A stretch of DNA of 5,948 nt. It comes from Campylobacteraceae bacterium. GTDB taxonomy: Bacteria > Campylobacterota > Campylobacteria > Campylobacterales > Sulfurovaceae. Numbering within the stretch: the first letter of the stretch is position 1; each line of letters begins with the position of its first letter. This document shows, one piece after another, positions 1 to 5,948 of the stretch. The position numbers and the translations under genes are program-made. The stretch covers positions 1-5,948 of the forward strand of contig JALWNF010000065.1 of the NCBI GenBank assembly GCA_026995985.1, in the 5' to 3' direction. A model generated the notes under the pieces. That model saw only the letters and a list, made by a program, of their open reading frames with translations, ran no database searches and was not told the origin of the DNA.

Positions 1-2
1 TT

Positions 3-839
3 AAACGTAAACCTTGGATATTTGAGTTAAGAGACCTTTGGCCAGAGGGCATTAAAGACCATGGAGCAATTAAACAGAGCTTTCTTCTAAACTTCTTAAC
101 AAAGATGGAGCTTTGTCTCTATAGAAATGCAACACATATTGTTACTGTTACCAAAGGATTAAAAAAGAATCTCTCAAGCAGAGGAATAGACCCAAATAAA
201 ATAGACATAGTAACAAATGGTGCAAATATGAGTCTATTTAAACCTATTGATAAAGATAGTGAACTTCTTAACTCTCTAAACTTAACCGACAAGTTTATCA
301 TAGGCTACATAGGTACACACGGTATGGCTCATGGGCTTGAGTTTATTGTAGAGAGTCTAAAAGAGGTTAAAGATGAAAATATTCACTTTCTATTTGTAGG
401 AACAGGTGCTAAAAAGGAGGCTACTGTTCAAAAAGCAAAAGAGTTAAATCTTGACAATGTCACTTTCTTAGACCCTGTTCCTAAAGCAGAGGTTAGCAGA
501 TATATATCAATCATAGATGTTGCCCTAGTTCCTCTAACCAAAACAGTGATTCATGCATCATTAATACCTTCAAAAATCTTTGAGTCTTCTGCCATGAAAA
601 AACCAATGTTATTAGGAGTTGAAGGAGAGGCAAGAGAGATTGTTGAACACTACAATGCAGGAGTTGCTTTTGAACCTGAAAACAAAGAAGAGTTTCTTAC
701 TGCTCTTAAAGAGATTTCAACCAATAGAGAAAAATATACTGAGCTACAAAAAGGTTGTGCTAAATTGGCTGAGGCTTTCGATAGGAAGAACTTGGCCAAT
801 AGTATGTTTAAGGTTTTAGAGAAAGTAGGAAACAATTAA
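3..839 (+). CDS. Glycosyltransferase family 4 (WbuB-like), 5'-truncated by the window edge
   Basis: Probably transfers a sugar from a nucleotide-sugar donor to a lipid-linked or growing glycan at the cytoplasmic face of the membrane. The frame is open from base 3, so the ATG at 105 is internal; 278 C-terminal residues are visible and roughly the first 120-130 of a normal ~400-residue GT4 are missing. Counting from base 3, ELRDLWPEG (residues 8-16) is the hallmark at the end of the N-terminal Rossmann domain in WbuB-like enzymes. The C-terminal GT-B domain follows: TNGAN (about 71-75), IGYIGTHG (100-107), FVGTG (131-135), and the donor-site stretch PSKIFESSA (189-197) with a second acidic stretch GEAREIVE (208-215). 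The E of KIFE is the likely first Glu of the GT4 EX7E signature. It ends 26 bp before the ATP-grasp gene, consistent with one operon. The family call is strong; donor and acceptor cannot be read from the sequence. Confidence 0.9.
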   Translation, partial: KRKPWIFELRDLWPEGIKDHGAIKQSFLLNFLTKMELCLYRNATHIVTVTKGLKKNLSSRGIDPNKIDIVTNGANMSLFKPIDKDSELLNSLNLTDKFIIGYIGTHGMAHGLEFIVESLKEVKDENIHFLFVGTGAKKEATVQKAKELNLDNVTFLDPVPKAEVSRYISIIDVALVPLTKTVIHASLIPSKIFESSAMKKPMLLGVEGEAREIVEHYNAGVAFEPENKEEFLTALKEISTNREKYTELQKGCAKLAEAFDRKNLANSMFKVLEKVGNN

Positions 840-850
840 AATTAAAATAT

Positions 851-856
851 AAAGGA
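851..856 (+). promoter_or_regulatory. Ribosome binding site of the ATP-grasp gene
   Basis: AAAGGA lies 9 bases before the ATG at 866, in the 26-bp AT-rich gap after the glycosyltransferase stop. It supports that ATG as the start. The gap shows no terminator hairpin, so read-through from the upstream gene is expected. Confidence 0.65.
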
Positions 857-865
857 AATAGACAA

Positions 866-2068
866 ATGAAAAACAAAGATATAAAAATTTTACTGCTAGA
901 TGGTCATACTGTTCAAGTTTTACCCATAGCTAAATCGTTAAGAGAGCATGGTTACCATGTTACAATATTTTGTGAAGAGAAACTCTCTTATGGTTGGGCT
1001 TCAAGATATCCTCATAAAAAGATACTCTCACCAAGTGCACACAATGAACCTGATGCTTTTTTAAAATTTTTAATTGAACATATCTCTAAAAATAGTTACG
1101 ATATTATAATTCCTCTATTTGACTACTCTGCTGGTATTTTAGGAGAAAATAAAGAGCAACTAAAACAGTATGCAAAGATTGCTATTCCTGACTATAAAAC
1201 ATTTATCTATGGTCATGATAAAAACTTAACTATGGAGGTAGCTAAAAAAGTTGGTATTCCTCACCCCAAAACAATGGATTTAGCAAGTAACTCAACTCAA
1301 GATGCCATAGAGTATTGTGGGCTACCTGCACTTATTAAGCCAAATATTGGTGCTGGAGCAAAAGGTATAACAAAAGTAAATACAAAAGAGGAGCTAGAGA
1401 GACTCTACCCAATAATAAAAAGTGAATTTGGAGAGTGTACACTTCAAGAGTTTATTCCACCAGGTGGTAGACAGTTTAAGTGCCAAATCTTTAGAGACCA
1501 TGATGGCTCAATAAAAGGTGCAACTACATTTGTTAAACATCGCTACTTTCCTGTAACAGGTGGAACAACTAGCTGTGGAGAGATTGTAGATATTCCTGAA
1601 CTTGTTGAGTATGCTACAAAAGTAGCCAATGAGATTAATTGGGTTGGCTTTGCTGATTTTGACTCCATTGAAGACCCAAGAGATGGCTCCTATAAATTGA
1701 TGGAGATAAATACTAGAATTACAGGAAGTATTAAAGCAGGAATGGACTCTGGTGTTGACTATGCACAGATGATAGTCCAACAAGAGTTGGGAAAAGAGGT
1801 AACAGAGTACACCTCAACCCCTGGGCTAATTTTACGACAACTCTCTTTAGATGTTATGTGGTTTCTCTATAGTAAAAACAAAGAACGTTTCTCTGCAAAG
1901 CCGAGTTGGTTTAAATTTTGGGGAAAACAGATACGCTACCAAGATGGTCAATGGGCTGACCCTCTACCTATGATTGTAGGTTTTATCTCTGGTGCTAGAC
2001 GCTTTATAAATCCTGATTTTAGAAAAGCAAAAATGACATTTAACAATGCTCAAAAGAGTAAAGCATGA
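866..2068 (+). CDS. ATP-grasp carboxylate ligase in a glycan operon
   Basis: A 400-residue protein with ATP-grasp architecture. ATP-grasp enzymes activate a carboxylate as an acyl-phosphate and join it to an amine, thiol or other nucleophile. Residues 5-40 ([20 protein letters not shown]) form a Rossmann-like pre-ATP-grasp domain. ALIKPN (155-160) carries the nucleotide-binding Lys158 and is followed by the glycine-rich loop GAGAKG (162-167). LQEFIP (193-198) carries the adenine-side Glu195. Metal-binding positions are likely Asp264 or Asp266 (GFADFD) and Glu280/Asn282 (LMEINTR). A C-terminal extension of about 80 residues (WFLYSKNK to the end), rich in Trp, Phe and basic residues, is not explained by the core fold and may bind a membrane-associated acceptor. 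No signal peptide, so cytoplasmic. Its stop overlaps the start of the deacetylase by 4 bp. The nearest characterised look-alikes are CarB/PylC/PurK-type ligases; the substrate is unknown. The neighbours suggest aminoacylation or amidation of a sugar (inference). Confidence 0.85.
   Translation: MKNKDIKILLLDGHTVQVLPIAKSLREHGYHVTIFCEEKLSYGWASRYPHKKILSPSAHNEPDAFLKFLIEHISKNSYDIIIPLFDYSAGILGENKEQLKQYAKIAIPDYKTFIYGHDKNLTMEVAKKVGIPHPKTMDLASNSTQDAIEYCGLPALIKPNIGAGAKGITKVNTKEELERLYPIIKSEFGECTLQEFIPPGGRQFKCQIFRDHDGSIKGATTFVKHRYFPVTGGTTSCGEIVDIPELVEYATKVANEINWVGFADFDSIEDPRDGSYKLMEINTRITGSIKAGMDSGVDYAQMIVQQELGKEVTEYTSTPGLILRQLSLDVMWFLYSKNKERFSAKPSWFKFWGKQIRYQDGQWADPLPMIVGFISGARRFINPDFRKAKMTFNNAQKSKA
2065..2068 (+). 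other. ATGA start/stop overlap coupling ATP-grasp and deacetylase genes
   Basis: The bases ATGA hold the deacetylase start (ATG) and the ATP-grasp stop (TGA). The upstream ribosome-binding match is weak (AAAAGAG about 10 bases before), which fits translation by termination-reinitiation and points to co-regulated, possibly balanced, synthesis of the two enzymes. Confidence 0.75.
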
Positions 2069-2919
2069 ACATATTGACCTTTGATATTGAGGAGTGGTTT
2101 CATATTTTAGATAACGAATCAACAAAAACAGAAAAACAGTGGGGGAATTTTGAGAGTCGACTTGAGTATAATATGGATAAAATTTTTAAACTGCTTGATG
2201 AGAACAATCAAGATGCTACATTTTTCTGCCTAGGTTGGGTGGCAAGAAAACATCCACATATTATAAAAAAAATAGATGAACTTGGTTATGAAATAGCTAC
2301 ACACTCTGACATGCATCAGTTAGCTTATGAGTTTAATAAAAAAAAGTTCAATCAAGATTTAGAACTCTCTATTAAATCTATTGAAGATATTACAGGAAAA
2401 AAGATAACAACATATAGAGCTCCAGGATTCTCAATAAAAGAGGAGAATCTATGGGTTTTTGATGAACTTCTCAAACATGGTATCGAAAAAGACTGTTCAG
2501 TCTTCCCTGCAAAGCGTGCACATGGTGGACTAGAGAAGTTTGGACACTCTCAACCCTCCTATATAGAGACTTCTAATGGTAAAATTAAAGAGTTTCCAAT
2601 TAATATACATCAAGTATTTGGAAAAAATATTATCTTTTCAGGAGGAGGATACTTTAGACTTTTACCCTACCCTCTCTTAAAGTATTTTATGAATCAATCA
2701 GACTATGTTATGACCTACTTTCACCCTAGAGATTTTGACCATGAACAGCCAATGATAGAGGGGCTTAATGCAATTAGAAAATTTAAGTCATACTATGGAC
2801 TCTCTTCTAGTTTAGATAAGCTAGAGAGACTTATTCAAGATTTTGACTTTATTAGTCTAAATCAAGCAGATAAGATGATTGATTGGAAAAGTACAAAAAC
2901 AATAAACTTTAATAACTAG
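2065..2919 (+). CDS. Polysaccharide deacetylase, XrtA/exosortase-locus type (NodB homology, DUF3473-like tail)
   Basis: A 284-residue carbohydrate esterase family 4-like enzyme expected to remove acetyl groups from N-acetylated sugars using a divalent metal. The catalytic motifs are visible. TFDIEEWFH (5-13) carries the motif-1 Asp7, in the variant form (D-x-E-[DE]-[WY]-F) typical of the XrtA-associated subfamily. ATHSDMH (78-84) supplies metal ligands His80 and His84. TYRAPGFS (116-123) is motif 3 with Arg118. GGGYFRLLP (193-201) and YFHPRDFD (218-225) match the conserved C-terminal part of this subfamily, His220 being the likely catalytic His. The length fits the family (about 265-290). There is no signal peptide, the usual state for this subfamily, so it probably acts on cytoplasmic or lipid-linked glycan precursors. 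No exosortase, PEP-CTERM protein or EPS export gene is visible here. The next gene follows after 8 bp. The fold call is firm; the acceptor glycan is unknown. Confidence 0.9.
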   Translation: MNILTFDIEEWFHILDNESTKTEKQWGNFESRLEYNMDKIFKLLDENNQDATFFCLGWVARKHPHIIKKIDELGYEIATHSDMHQLAYEFNKKKFNQDLELSIKSIEDITGKKITTYRAPGFSIKEENLWVFDELLKHGIEKDCSVFPAKRAHGGLEKFGHSQPSYIETSNGKIKEFPINIHQVFGKNIIFSGGGYFRLLPYPLLKYFMNQSDYVMTYFHPRDFDHEQPMIEGLNAIRKFKSYYGLSSSLDKLERLIQDFDFISLNQADKMIDWKSTKTINFNN

Positions 2920-2921
2920 GA
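2918..2921 (+). promoter_or_regulatory. Ribosome binding site of the propeller gene, overlapping the deacetylase stop
   Basis: AGGA uses the last two bases of the deacetylase TAG stop and sits 6 bases before the ATG at 2928. An in-frame TGA at 2922-2924 rules out any upstream start, so 2928 is the earliest possible one. Confidence 0.6.
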
Positions 2922-2927
2922 TGACTC

Positions 2928-3968
2928 ATGACCAATAGCTTGTCTAATGCTAAAGCACTCTATATTGATACAAAACATATCTATTTCGCAAGAGGTTATA
3001 CTATATATAAAGCCAATAAAAACTTCAAAAACTTAACAGTTGATGGAAAAATAGTTGACTCTAAATACACTCTTTTAAGCCATTTTAGTCGACTATTAAA
3101 TCGACTTTTACGCATTGAACCCTCCTCTATGCTTATTTTAGAAAATGGAGATAGGCTTATTAGTGCTAAAAAAGGTATTTTTGTAGCAAAAAAAGATAGT
3201 AAAGAGTACATTAAAACCTTCTCTATAGTAAGAGGCAATAAACCACTTAATATCTCTCTACACCCAAATGGAAATCTCTATTTTGGTGAGTATATTCTCA
3301 ATGGAAGATACGCAGATACTAAGCGAAGTGAAGTTCATATCTACAAATCTGAAGATAATGGTCAAACATGGAGTATCTGTTACACCTTTCCTAAAAATAC
3401 TATTCGTCATGTTCATGGAGTCTTTTATGATAAATATACACAAAAAATTTGGGTTACAACAGGTGATAGAGATAGTGAATGTATCATAGCCAATACAAGT
3501 GATGACTTTAAAACTCTAAATATAGTAAAACAGGGAGCTCAAAAATATAGAGCTGTCTCTTTATTATTTTACAAAGAGCATATTGTTTATGGAACAGATA
3601 CGGAACACGAAAAGAACTATATCTACTCAATAGATAGAGAGACAAACAAAGAGACTCCTCTAGTTGAACTACAAGGCTCTGTTTTAATGGCTACTCAAAA
3701 CCAAGATACAAAAGAGGCTGCTATCTCAACAGCTGTTGAACCTTCAGATGTAAACCATCATCCTTATGCCCATGTATGGTTTAGTAAAAATGGTTTAGAG
3801 TGGAAAGATATCTATTCTGCAAAAAAAGATAGATGGAGTGCAAAATATTTTCAATATGGCAGGATTACGTTTCCTTTTAATGCAATCCAAAATGGTACTA
3901 TTACCTTTTCAGGACATGCATTAGAAAAGATTGACAATAGTATAGTGCAACTTACACTTAAGGTGTAG
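2928..3968 (+). CDS. Asp-box (BNR-like) beta-propeller protein of unknown function, no signal peptide
   Basis: A 346-residue protein I do not recognise as a named family. It has one textbook Asp-box, SEDNGQTW (141-148), matching S-x-D-x-G-x-T-W and preceded by a beta strand (EVHIYK). Weaker copies are TSDDFKTL (190-197) and FSKNGLEW (285-292). Recurrent hydrophobic strands such as GNLYFGEY, KIWVTTGD and HIVYGTD suggest a sialidase-like or YVTN/BNR-type propeller. HVHGVFYD (161-168) followed by TGDRDSE (178-184) resembles the loop clusters of propeller active or ligand sites. Catalytic sialidase residues (Arg triad, FRIP motif) are not apparent, so hydrolase activity should not be assumed. The N-terminus is polar and lacks a signal peptide or membrane segment, although Asp-box proteins are often secreted. 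It is the last gene of the + strand operon, 8 bp after the deacetylase, and its end overlaps the convergent gene by 11 bp. A glycan-binding or accessory role in the polysaccharide pathway is inference from position only. Confidence 0.75.
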   Translation: MTNSLSNAKALYIDTKHIYFARGYTIYKANKNFKNLTVDGKIVDSKYTLLSHFSRLLNRLLRIEPSSMLILENGDRLISAKKGIFVAKKDSKEYIKTFSIVRGNKPLNISLHPNGNLYFGEYILNGRYADTKRSEVHIYKSEDNGQTWSICYTFPKNTIRHVHGVFYDKYTQKIWVTTGDRDSECIIANTSDDFKTLNIVKQGAQKYRAVSLLFYKEHIVYGTDTEHEKNYIYSIDRETNKETPLVELQGSVLMATQNQDTKEAAISTAVEPSDVNHHPYAHVWFSKNGLEWKDIYSAKKDRWSAKYFQYGRITFPFNAIQNGTITFSGHALEKIDNSIVQLTLKV

Positions 3969-3973
3969 TTGCA
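3946..3973. terminator. Hairpin spanning the convergent gene ends, candidate bidirectional terminator
   Basis: The arm TGCAACT (3946-3952) pairs with AGTTGCA (3967-3973). After a single bulged T at 3953, ACAC (3954-3957) pairs with GTGT (3963-3966), leaving the 5-base loop TTAAG. That gives 11 pairs with one bulge. The hairpin contains both stop codons: TAG of the + strand gene (3966-3968) and TAA of the - strand gene (read at 3960-3958). On the + side only a short T4 run follows (3978-3981); on the - side the T4 equivalent is about 18 bases away. It is therefore a weak intrinsic terminator by the U-tract rule but the only candidate between the two units. Confidence 0.5.
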
Positions 3974-5948
3974 TGAATTTTACTATTATATACATCTTTT
4001 ACAGAAGAGGAGTACATTTTAACATAAGGTTTATCAATGGCTTCTTGCTTATATCCAATAAACAGTCTATTGTCTCTTGGATAATCAATGTGACCATCTT
4101 TACTATTACCCCAGGAGTAGACTCCACTTCTATCTGATTTAGAAGTTCCATCTTTTGATTGAATATCAACACTATAGGTACCACGAGAGTTATTATTGTC
4201 TGCTTTCATTTGTGCTGGTAGAGCATCATAGTCAGTATAATTTAATGCTTCATATCCCTCCTCTGTTTCTGTTTGTACATTAGGATACCCAACGACCTGA
4301 TGCTCATCACTATATCCCTCAAATGAAATATTTTCCCAAACCATATCTCCAGATACATTATTTTGTCTCTCTTCTTTCTCATCATAAATTGTAAATGGCT
4401 CTGATTCACAATAACTTGTTACTATACCATTTTTTTTAACTAAGATAGTTTGAAACTCTCTCTTAAATTTTAAATTTTTAAAATGGTAATTTTTTCTTAA
4501 AGAGATGTTATTCCCATTCGTAATCTCATGTGTAAAGAAAGTAGGATTCCAATAGCCACTTCCCTCCATTAATTTTTTTTCATAGTTTAACTCAAAGCTT
4601 GAATCATGTATATATATATGGTTTCCTCTAGGAGCTTTTACTGCATGGTCATGTAAAGGGTTTACAAACTTTACACCTACCATCTCTACATAGTTAGAGT
4701 AAATATCAATAGTCGCTGAGATATTATCTCCTAACAAACAGTCATGAAAAACTACACTATTTCCATCCAGTACTCCAATCTGTCCTGCTAATTTTGTAGG
4801 ACTTTTTTTAGTATAGAATTGAAAACTTAACGGCACAGGTGGAGTATAAAACTTTTTTATTCGTTCTGTTGTAGTTCCTATTCTCTTCTTTAATCCTCTA
4901 AAAGTAATAAAGTTACTTGTATATCCTTTCTTACCTATATTTCCAAAGGTATCGTCAAACTCAATATTTTCAAACAGATAATTTTCTCTATCTCTAGCCC
5001 CATTTGATTTAATAAGACTCCATTTGTTGTCTTTTGTTGCATTATAGAAACTTAGTCCTCTTATTACAACATCATGCGTTGAGAACTCTATATTGAAAAG
5101 AGAAGTTGGTGTATTAATCTCTTTTGAGATATTAAAGACTGTTTTCCCTATACCTGCTCCCTCTATAATTGTTTTTGAAGGAACTAAAAAAACATAATAT
5201 TTATTATCAGTATAGTTATTATCTATACTATAGTTACCCTCCATAAAATGAATAATATGTACTTTATCATCTTTCCATTGAAGCTCATTATCAGGAAGCC
5301 CCTCTTTTCTCCATTTTGATATCACGTTTTTATACTCTTTAATTGTACTAACATTATGTTCAGTAGCACCACCTTGCAATGATATCTCTTGAAATCCCCA
5401 AGGAGACTCTTGAGTAGGTTTTGAACTCCTTAACATTTTTAAATTATAATCTTTATTATAAGTTGTAATATTTGGATTACTTAACTCTATATCTGTAATT
5501 TTTCCTGAACCTCTAATAAAAAATGCATCAACAGCCTTAATTGTATTTGAAGGTTCAAAATCTTGTAGGTCAGCTTCTAAATCTCTAGTAAAGGTTCGCC
5601 AAGTTCCATCGGTAATATTTGAACCTAAACCATGATGGATATATCCTCTAGTAAAACCATTATTGTGGTCACTATTGGTGTACTTTAAGTAGCGAGAACC
5701 ATTAGGAGTCTTTAGAGCAACGTAGATAGCTACATCTTCAGAGACGTTCATTGACCACGTTAAAACTTTCTCTTGAGTATTATTCCATCTAGAGGCTCCT
5801 CTAGTATTACCTATCTTAAATCCATCATTTAAGCCATCACCAGAAAACTCTATGACATTACTATGACGTGTAATATCATCAACTTTTTTAACAGTAGCTG
5901 TTCCTGAAGTATTTGTGTATATACTCCATTCAGATATATTGTCACCAT
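3958..5948 (-). CDS. Large beta-helix (pectate-lyase-like) protein with N-terminal lectin-like domain, 5'-truncated by the window edge
   Basis: The frame stays open from the stop at 3958-3960 to the window end, giving 662 complete codons; the ATG at 5749-5751 falls inside a domain and is not the true start. Counting from base 5946, residues 1-155 form a beta-sandwich, carbohydrate-binding-like domain. A linker with WGFQEISLQ follows. From about residue 255 to 545 lies a right-handed parallel beta-helix, opened by the typical first-coil sequence TIIEGAGIGKTVF (259-271). It continues with repeated coil-like strands, including VVIRGLSFYN (293-302), YLFENIEFDD (323-332), NHIYIHDSSF (442-451) and VWENISFEG (536-544). 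HDHAVKAPRG (432-441) is a plausible active-site or binding edge. The C-terminal ~100 residues are Gly/Asp/Ser-rich, ending HATTP, with no hydrophobic anchor, PEP-CTERM or LPXTG signal. It is probably exported by a signal lying beyond the window. Candidate roles are polysaccharide lyase, hydrolase or epimerase, or an adhesin; no catalytic family signature is clear enough to choose. It is transcribed against the glycan operon. Confidence 0.85.
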   Translation of the reverse strand, partial: GDNISEWSIYTNTSGTATVKKVDDITRHSNVIEFSGDGLNDGFKIGNTRGASRWNNTQEKVLTWSMNVSEDVAIYVALKTPNGSRYLKYTNSDHNNGFTRGYIHHGLGSNITDGTWRTFTRDLEADLQDFEPSNTIKAVDAFFIRGSGKITDIELSNPNITTYNKDYNLKMLRSSKPTQESPWGFQEISLQGGATEHNVSTIKEYKNVISKWRKEGLPDNELQWKDDKVHIIHFMEGNYSIDNNYTDNKYYVFLVPSKTIIEGAGIGKTVFNISKEINTPTSLFNIEFSTHDVVIRGLSFYNATKDNKWSLIKSNGARDRENYLFENIEFDDTFGNIGKKGYTSNFITFRGLKKRIGTTTERIKKFYTPPVPLSFQFYTKKSPTKLAGQIGVLDGNSVVFHDCLLGDNISATIDIYSNYVEMVGVKFVNPLHDHAVKAPRGNHIYIHDSSFELNYEKKLMEGSGYWNPTFFTHEITNGNNISLRKNYHFKNLKFKREFQTILVKKNGIVTSYCESEPFTIYDEKEERQNNVSGDMVWENISFEGYSDEHQVVGYPNVQTETEEGYEALNYTDYDALPAQMKADNNNSRGTYSVDIQSKDGTSKSDRSGVYSWGNSKDGHIDYPRDNRLFIGYKQEAIDKPYVKMYSSSVKDVYNSKIHATTP
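4312..5184 (-). other. Right-handed parallel beta-helix region
   Basis: Successive coil-like segments of about 20-30 residues with alternating hydrophobic and Asn/Asp/Gly positions run from FLVPSKTIIEGAGIG to VWENISFEGY. This is the usual look of pectate-lyase-fold (PbH1-type) proteins. A charged insertion (about bases 4780-4890, RIGTTTERIKKF onward) and a second, less regular stretch (about 4380-4560) interrupt the coils and may form loops over the binding groove. Boundaries are approximate. Confidence 0.65.
5482..5948 (-). other. Beta-sandwich carbohydrate-binding-like domain within the beta-helix protein
   Basis: The region reads as a jelly-roll module: GDNISEWSIY at its visible start, SNVIEFSGDG, FKIGNTRGASRWNNT, then LTWSMNVSEDVAIYVALKT, YIHHGLG, GTWRTFTRDLEADL and FFIRGSGKITDIEL. 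From memory, the blocks HHGLG...GTW.TFTRDLEADL and FLIRGSGR.DDI.L recur in large secreted proteins of marine Campylobacterota and Gammaproteobacteria, often as several copies per protein. More copies may therefore lie upstream of the window. Carbohydrate binding is inferred from the fold type and partners, not from known ligand residues. Confidence 0.6.

Noticed and set aside
105..107. ATG at 105 as the start of the glycosyltransferase
   Set aside because: The frame is open back to base 3 and those 34 codons encode the conserved ELRDLWPEG region, so the gene starts before the window.
1508..1783. 91-codon open frame on the - strand inside the ATP-grasp gene
   Set aside because: It lies wholly opposite strongly conserved ATP-grasp coding sequence; its product is Cys-rich with no recognisable motif and there is no ribosome binding site of note. 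The same applies to the other 60-80-codon antisense or out-of-frame ORFs.
2921..2938. Five-codon ORF (ATG ACT CAT GAC CAA TAG) overlapping the propeller gene start, as a leader peptide
   Set aside because: Its ATG overlaps the ribosome binding site itself and has no binding site of its own; most likely chance.
3089..3109. Near-repeat CGACTATTAAAT / CGACTTTTA in the propeller gene
   Set aside because: It reflects the local amino-acid repeat SRLLNRLLR; it is too short to be a repeat element.
4430..4580. Two runs of eight T (4430-4437 and 4573-4580), A8 in the - strand gene, as possible slippage or phase-variation tracts
   Set aside because: They encode ordinary Lys codons in intact frame and A8 runs are expected in such AT-rich DNA; phase-variable tracts in Campylobacterota are mostly poly-G/C.
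4609..4619. TATATATATAT run as a microsatellite or promoter element
   Set aside because: It is short, lies within the beta-helix coding sequence (HIYIHD) and needs no other explanation.
5749..5751. ATG (- strand) as the start of the beta-helix protein
   Set aside because: The frame is open for 65 more codons to the window end, and the residues on both sides belong to one beta-sandwich domain.
1..5948. tRNA, rRNA, CRISPR array, transposase, phage gene or riboswitch
   Set aside because: No supporting pattern was seen on either strand; nearly every base is inside a well-supported coding sequence and no gene-free stretch exceeds about 30 bases.

Overview
The window is AT-rich DNA with tightly packed genes, short or negative gene spacing and few GC-rich codons. 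It shows no tRNA, rRNA, insertion sequence or CRISPR array. Gene content and protein style suggest a Gram-negative environmental bacterium, and my best impression is a marine Campylobacterota (Sulfurimonas/Sulfurovum-like). That placement rests on resemblance, not on a marker gene.

Left part (bases 3-3968, + strand): four co-directional genes that look like the tail of an exopolysaccharide or surface-glycan operon. In order they are a family-4 (WbuB-like) glycosyltransferase whose start lies before the window, an ATP-grasp carboxylate ligase, a cytoplasmic polysaccharide deacetylase of the type linked to XrtA/exosortase exopolysaccharide loci, and a leaderless Asp-box (BNR-like) beta-propeller protein of unknown function. 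Spacings are 26 bp, a 4-bp ATGA overlap and 8 bp, so co-transcription and translational coupling are likely.

Right part (bases 3958-5948, - strand): one large convergent gene that runs off the right edge. Its visible 662 residues hold a beta-sandwich, carbohydrate-binding-like domain followed by a right-handed parallel beta-helix (pectate-lyase-like fold). It is probably an exported protein that binds or cleaves a polysaccharide. The ATG at 5749-5751 is internal, because the frame stays open to the window end.

The two transcription units overlap tail to tail by 11 bp. A near-perfect hairpin (3946-3973) is centred on that overlap and contains both stop codons, making it a candidate bidirectional terminator.

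Working model (inference): the glycosyltransferase builds a glycan precursor, the deacetylase exposes an amine on an N-acetyl sugar, and the ATP-grasp enzyme may couple a carboxylate to an amine on the glycan or its precursor. The propeller protein would have an accessory role. The convergent beta-helix protein may bind or process the same or a foreign polysaccharide outside the cell.
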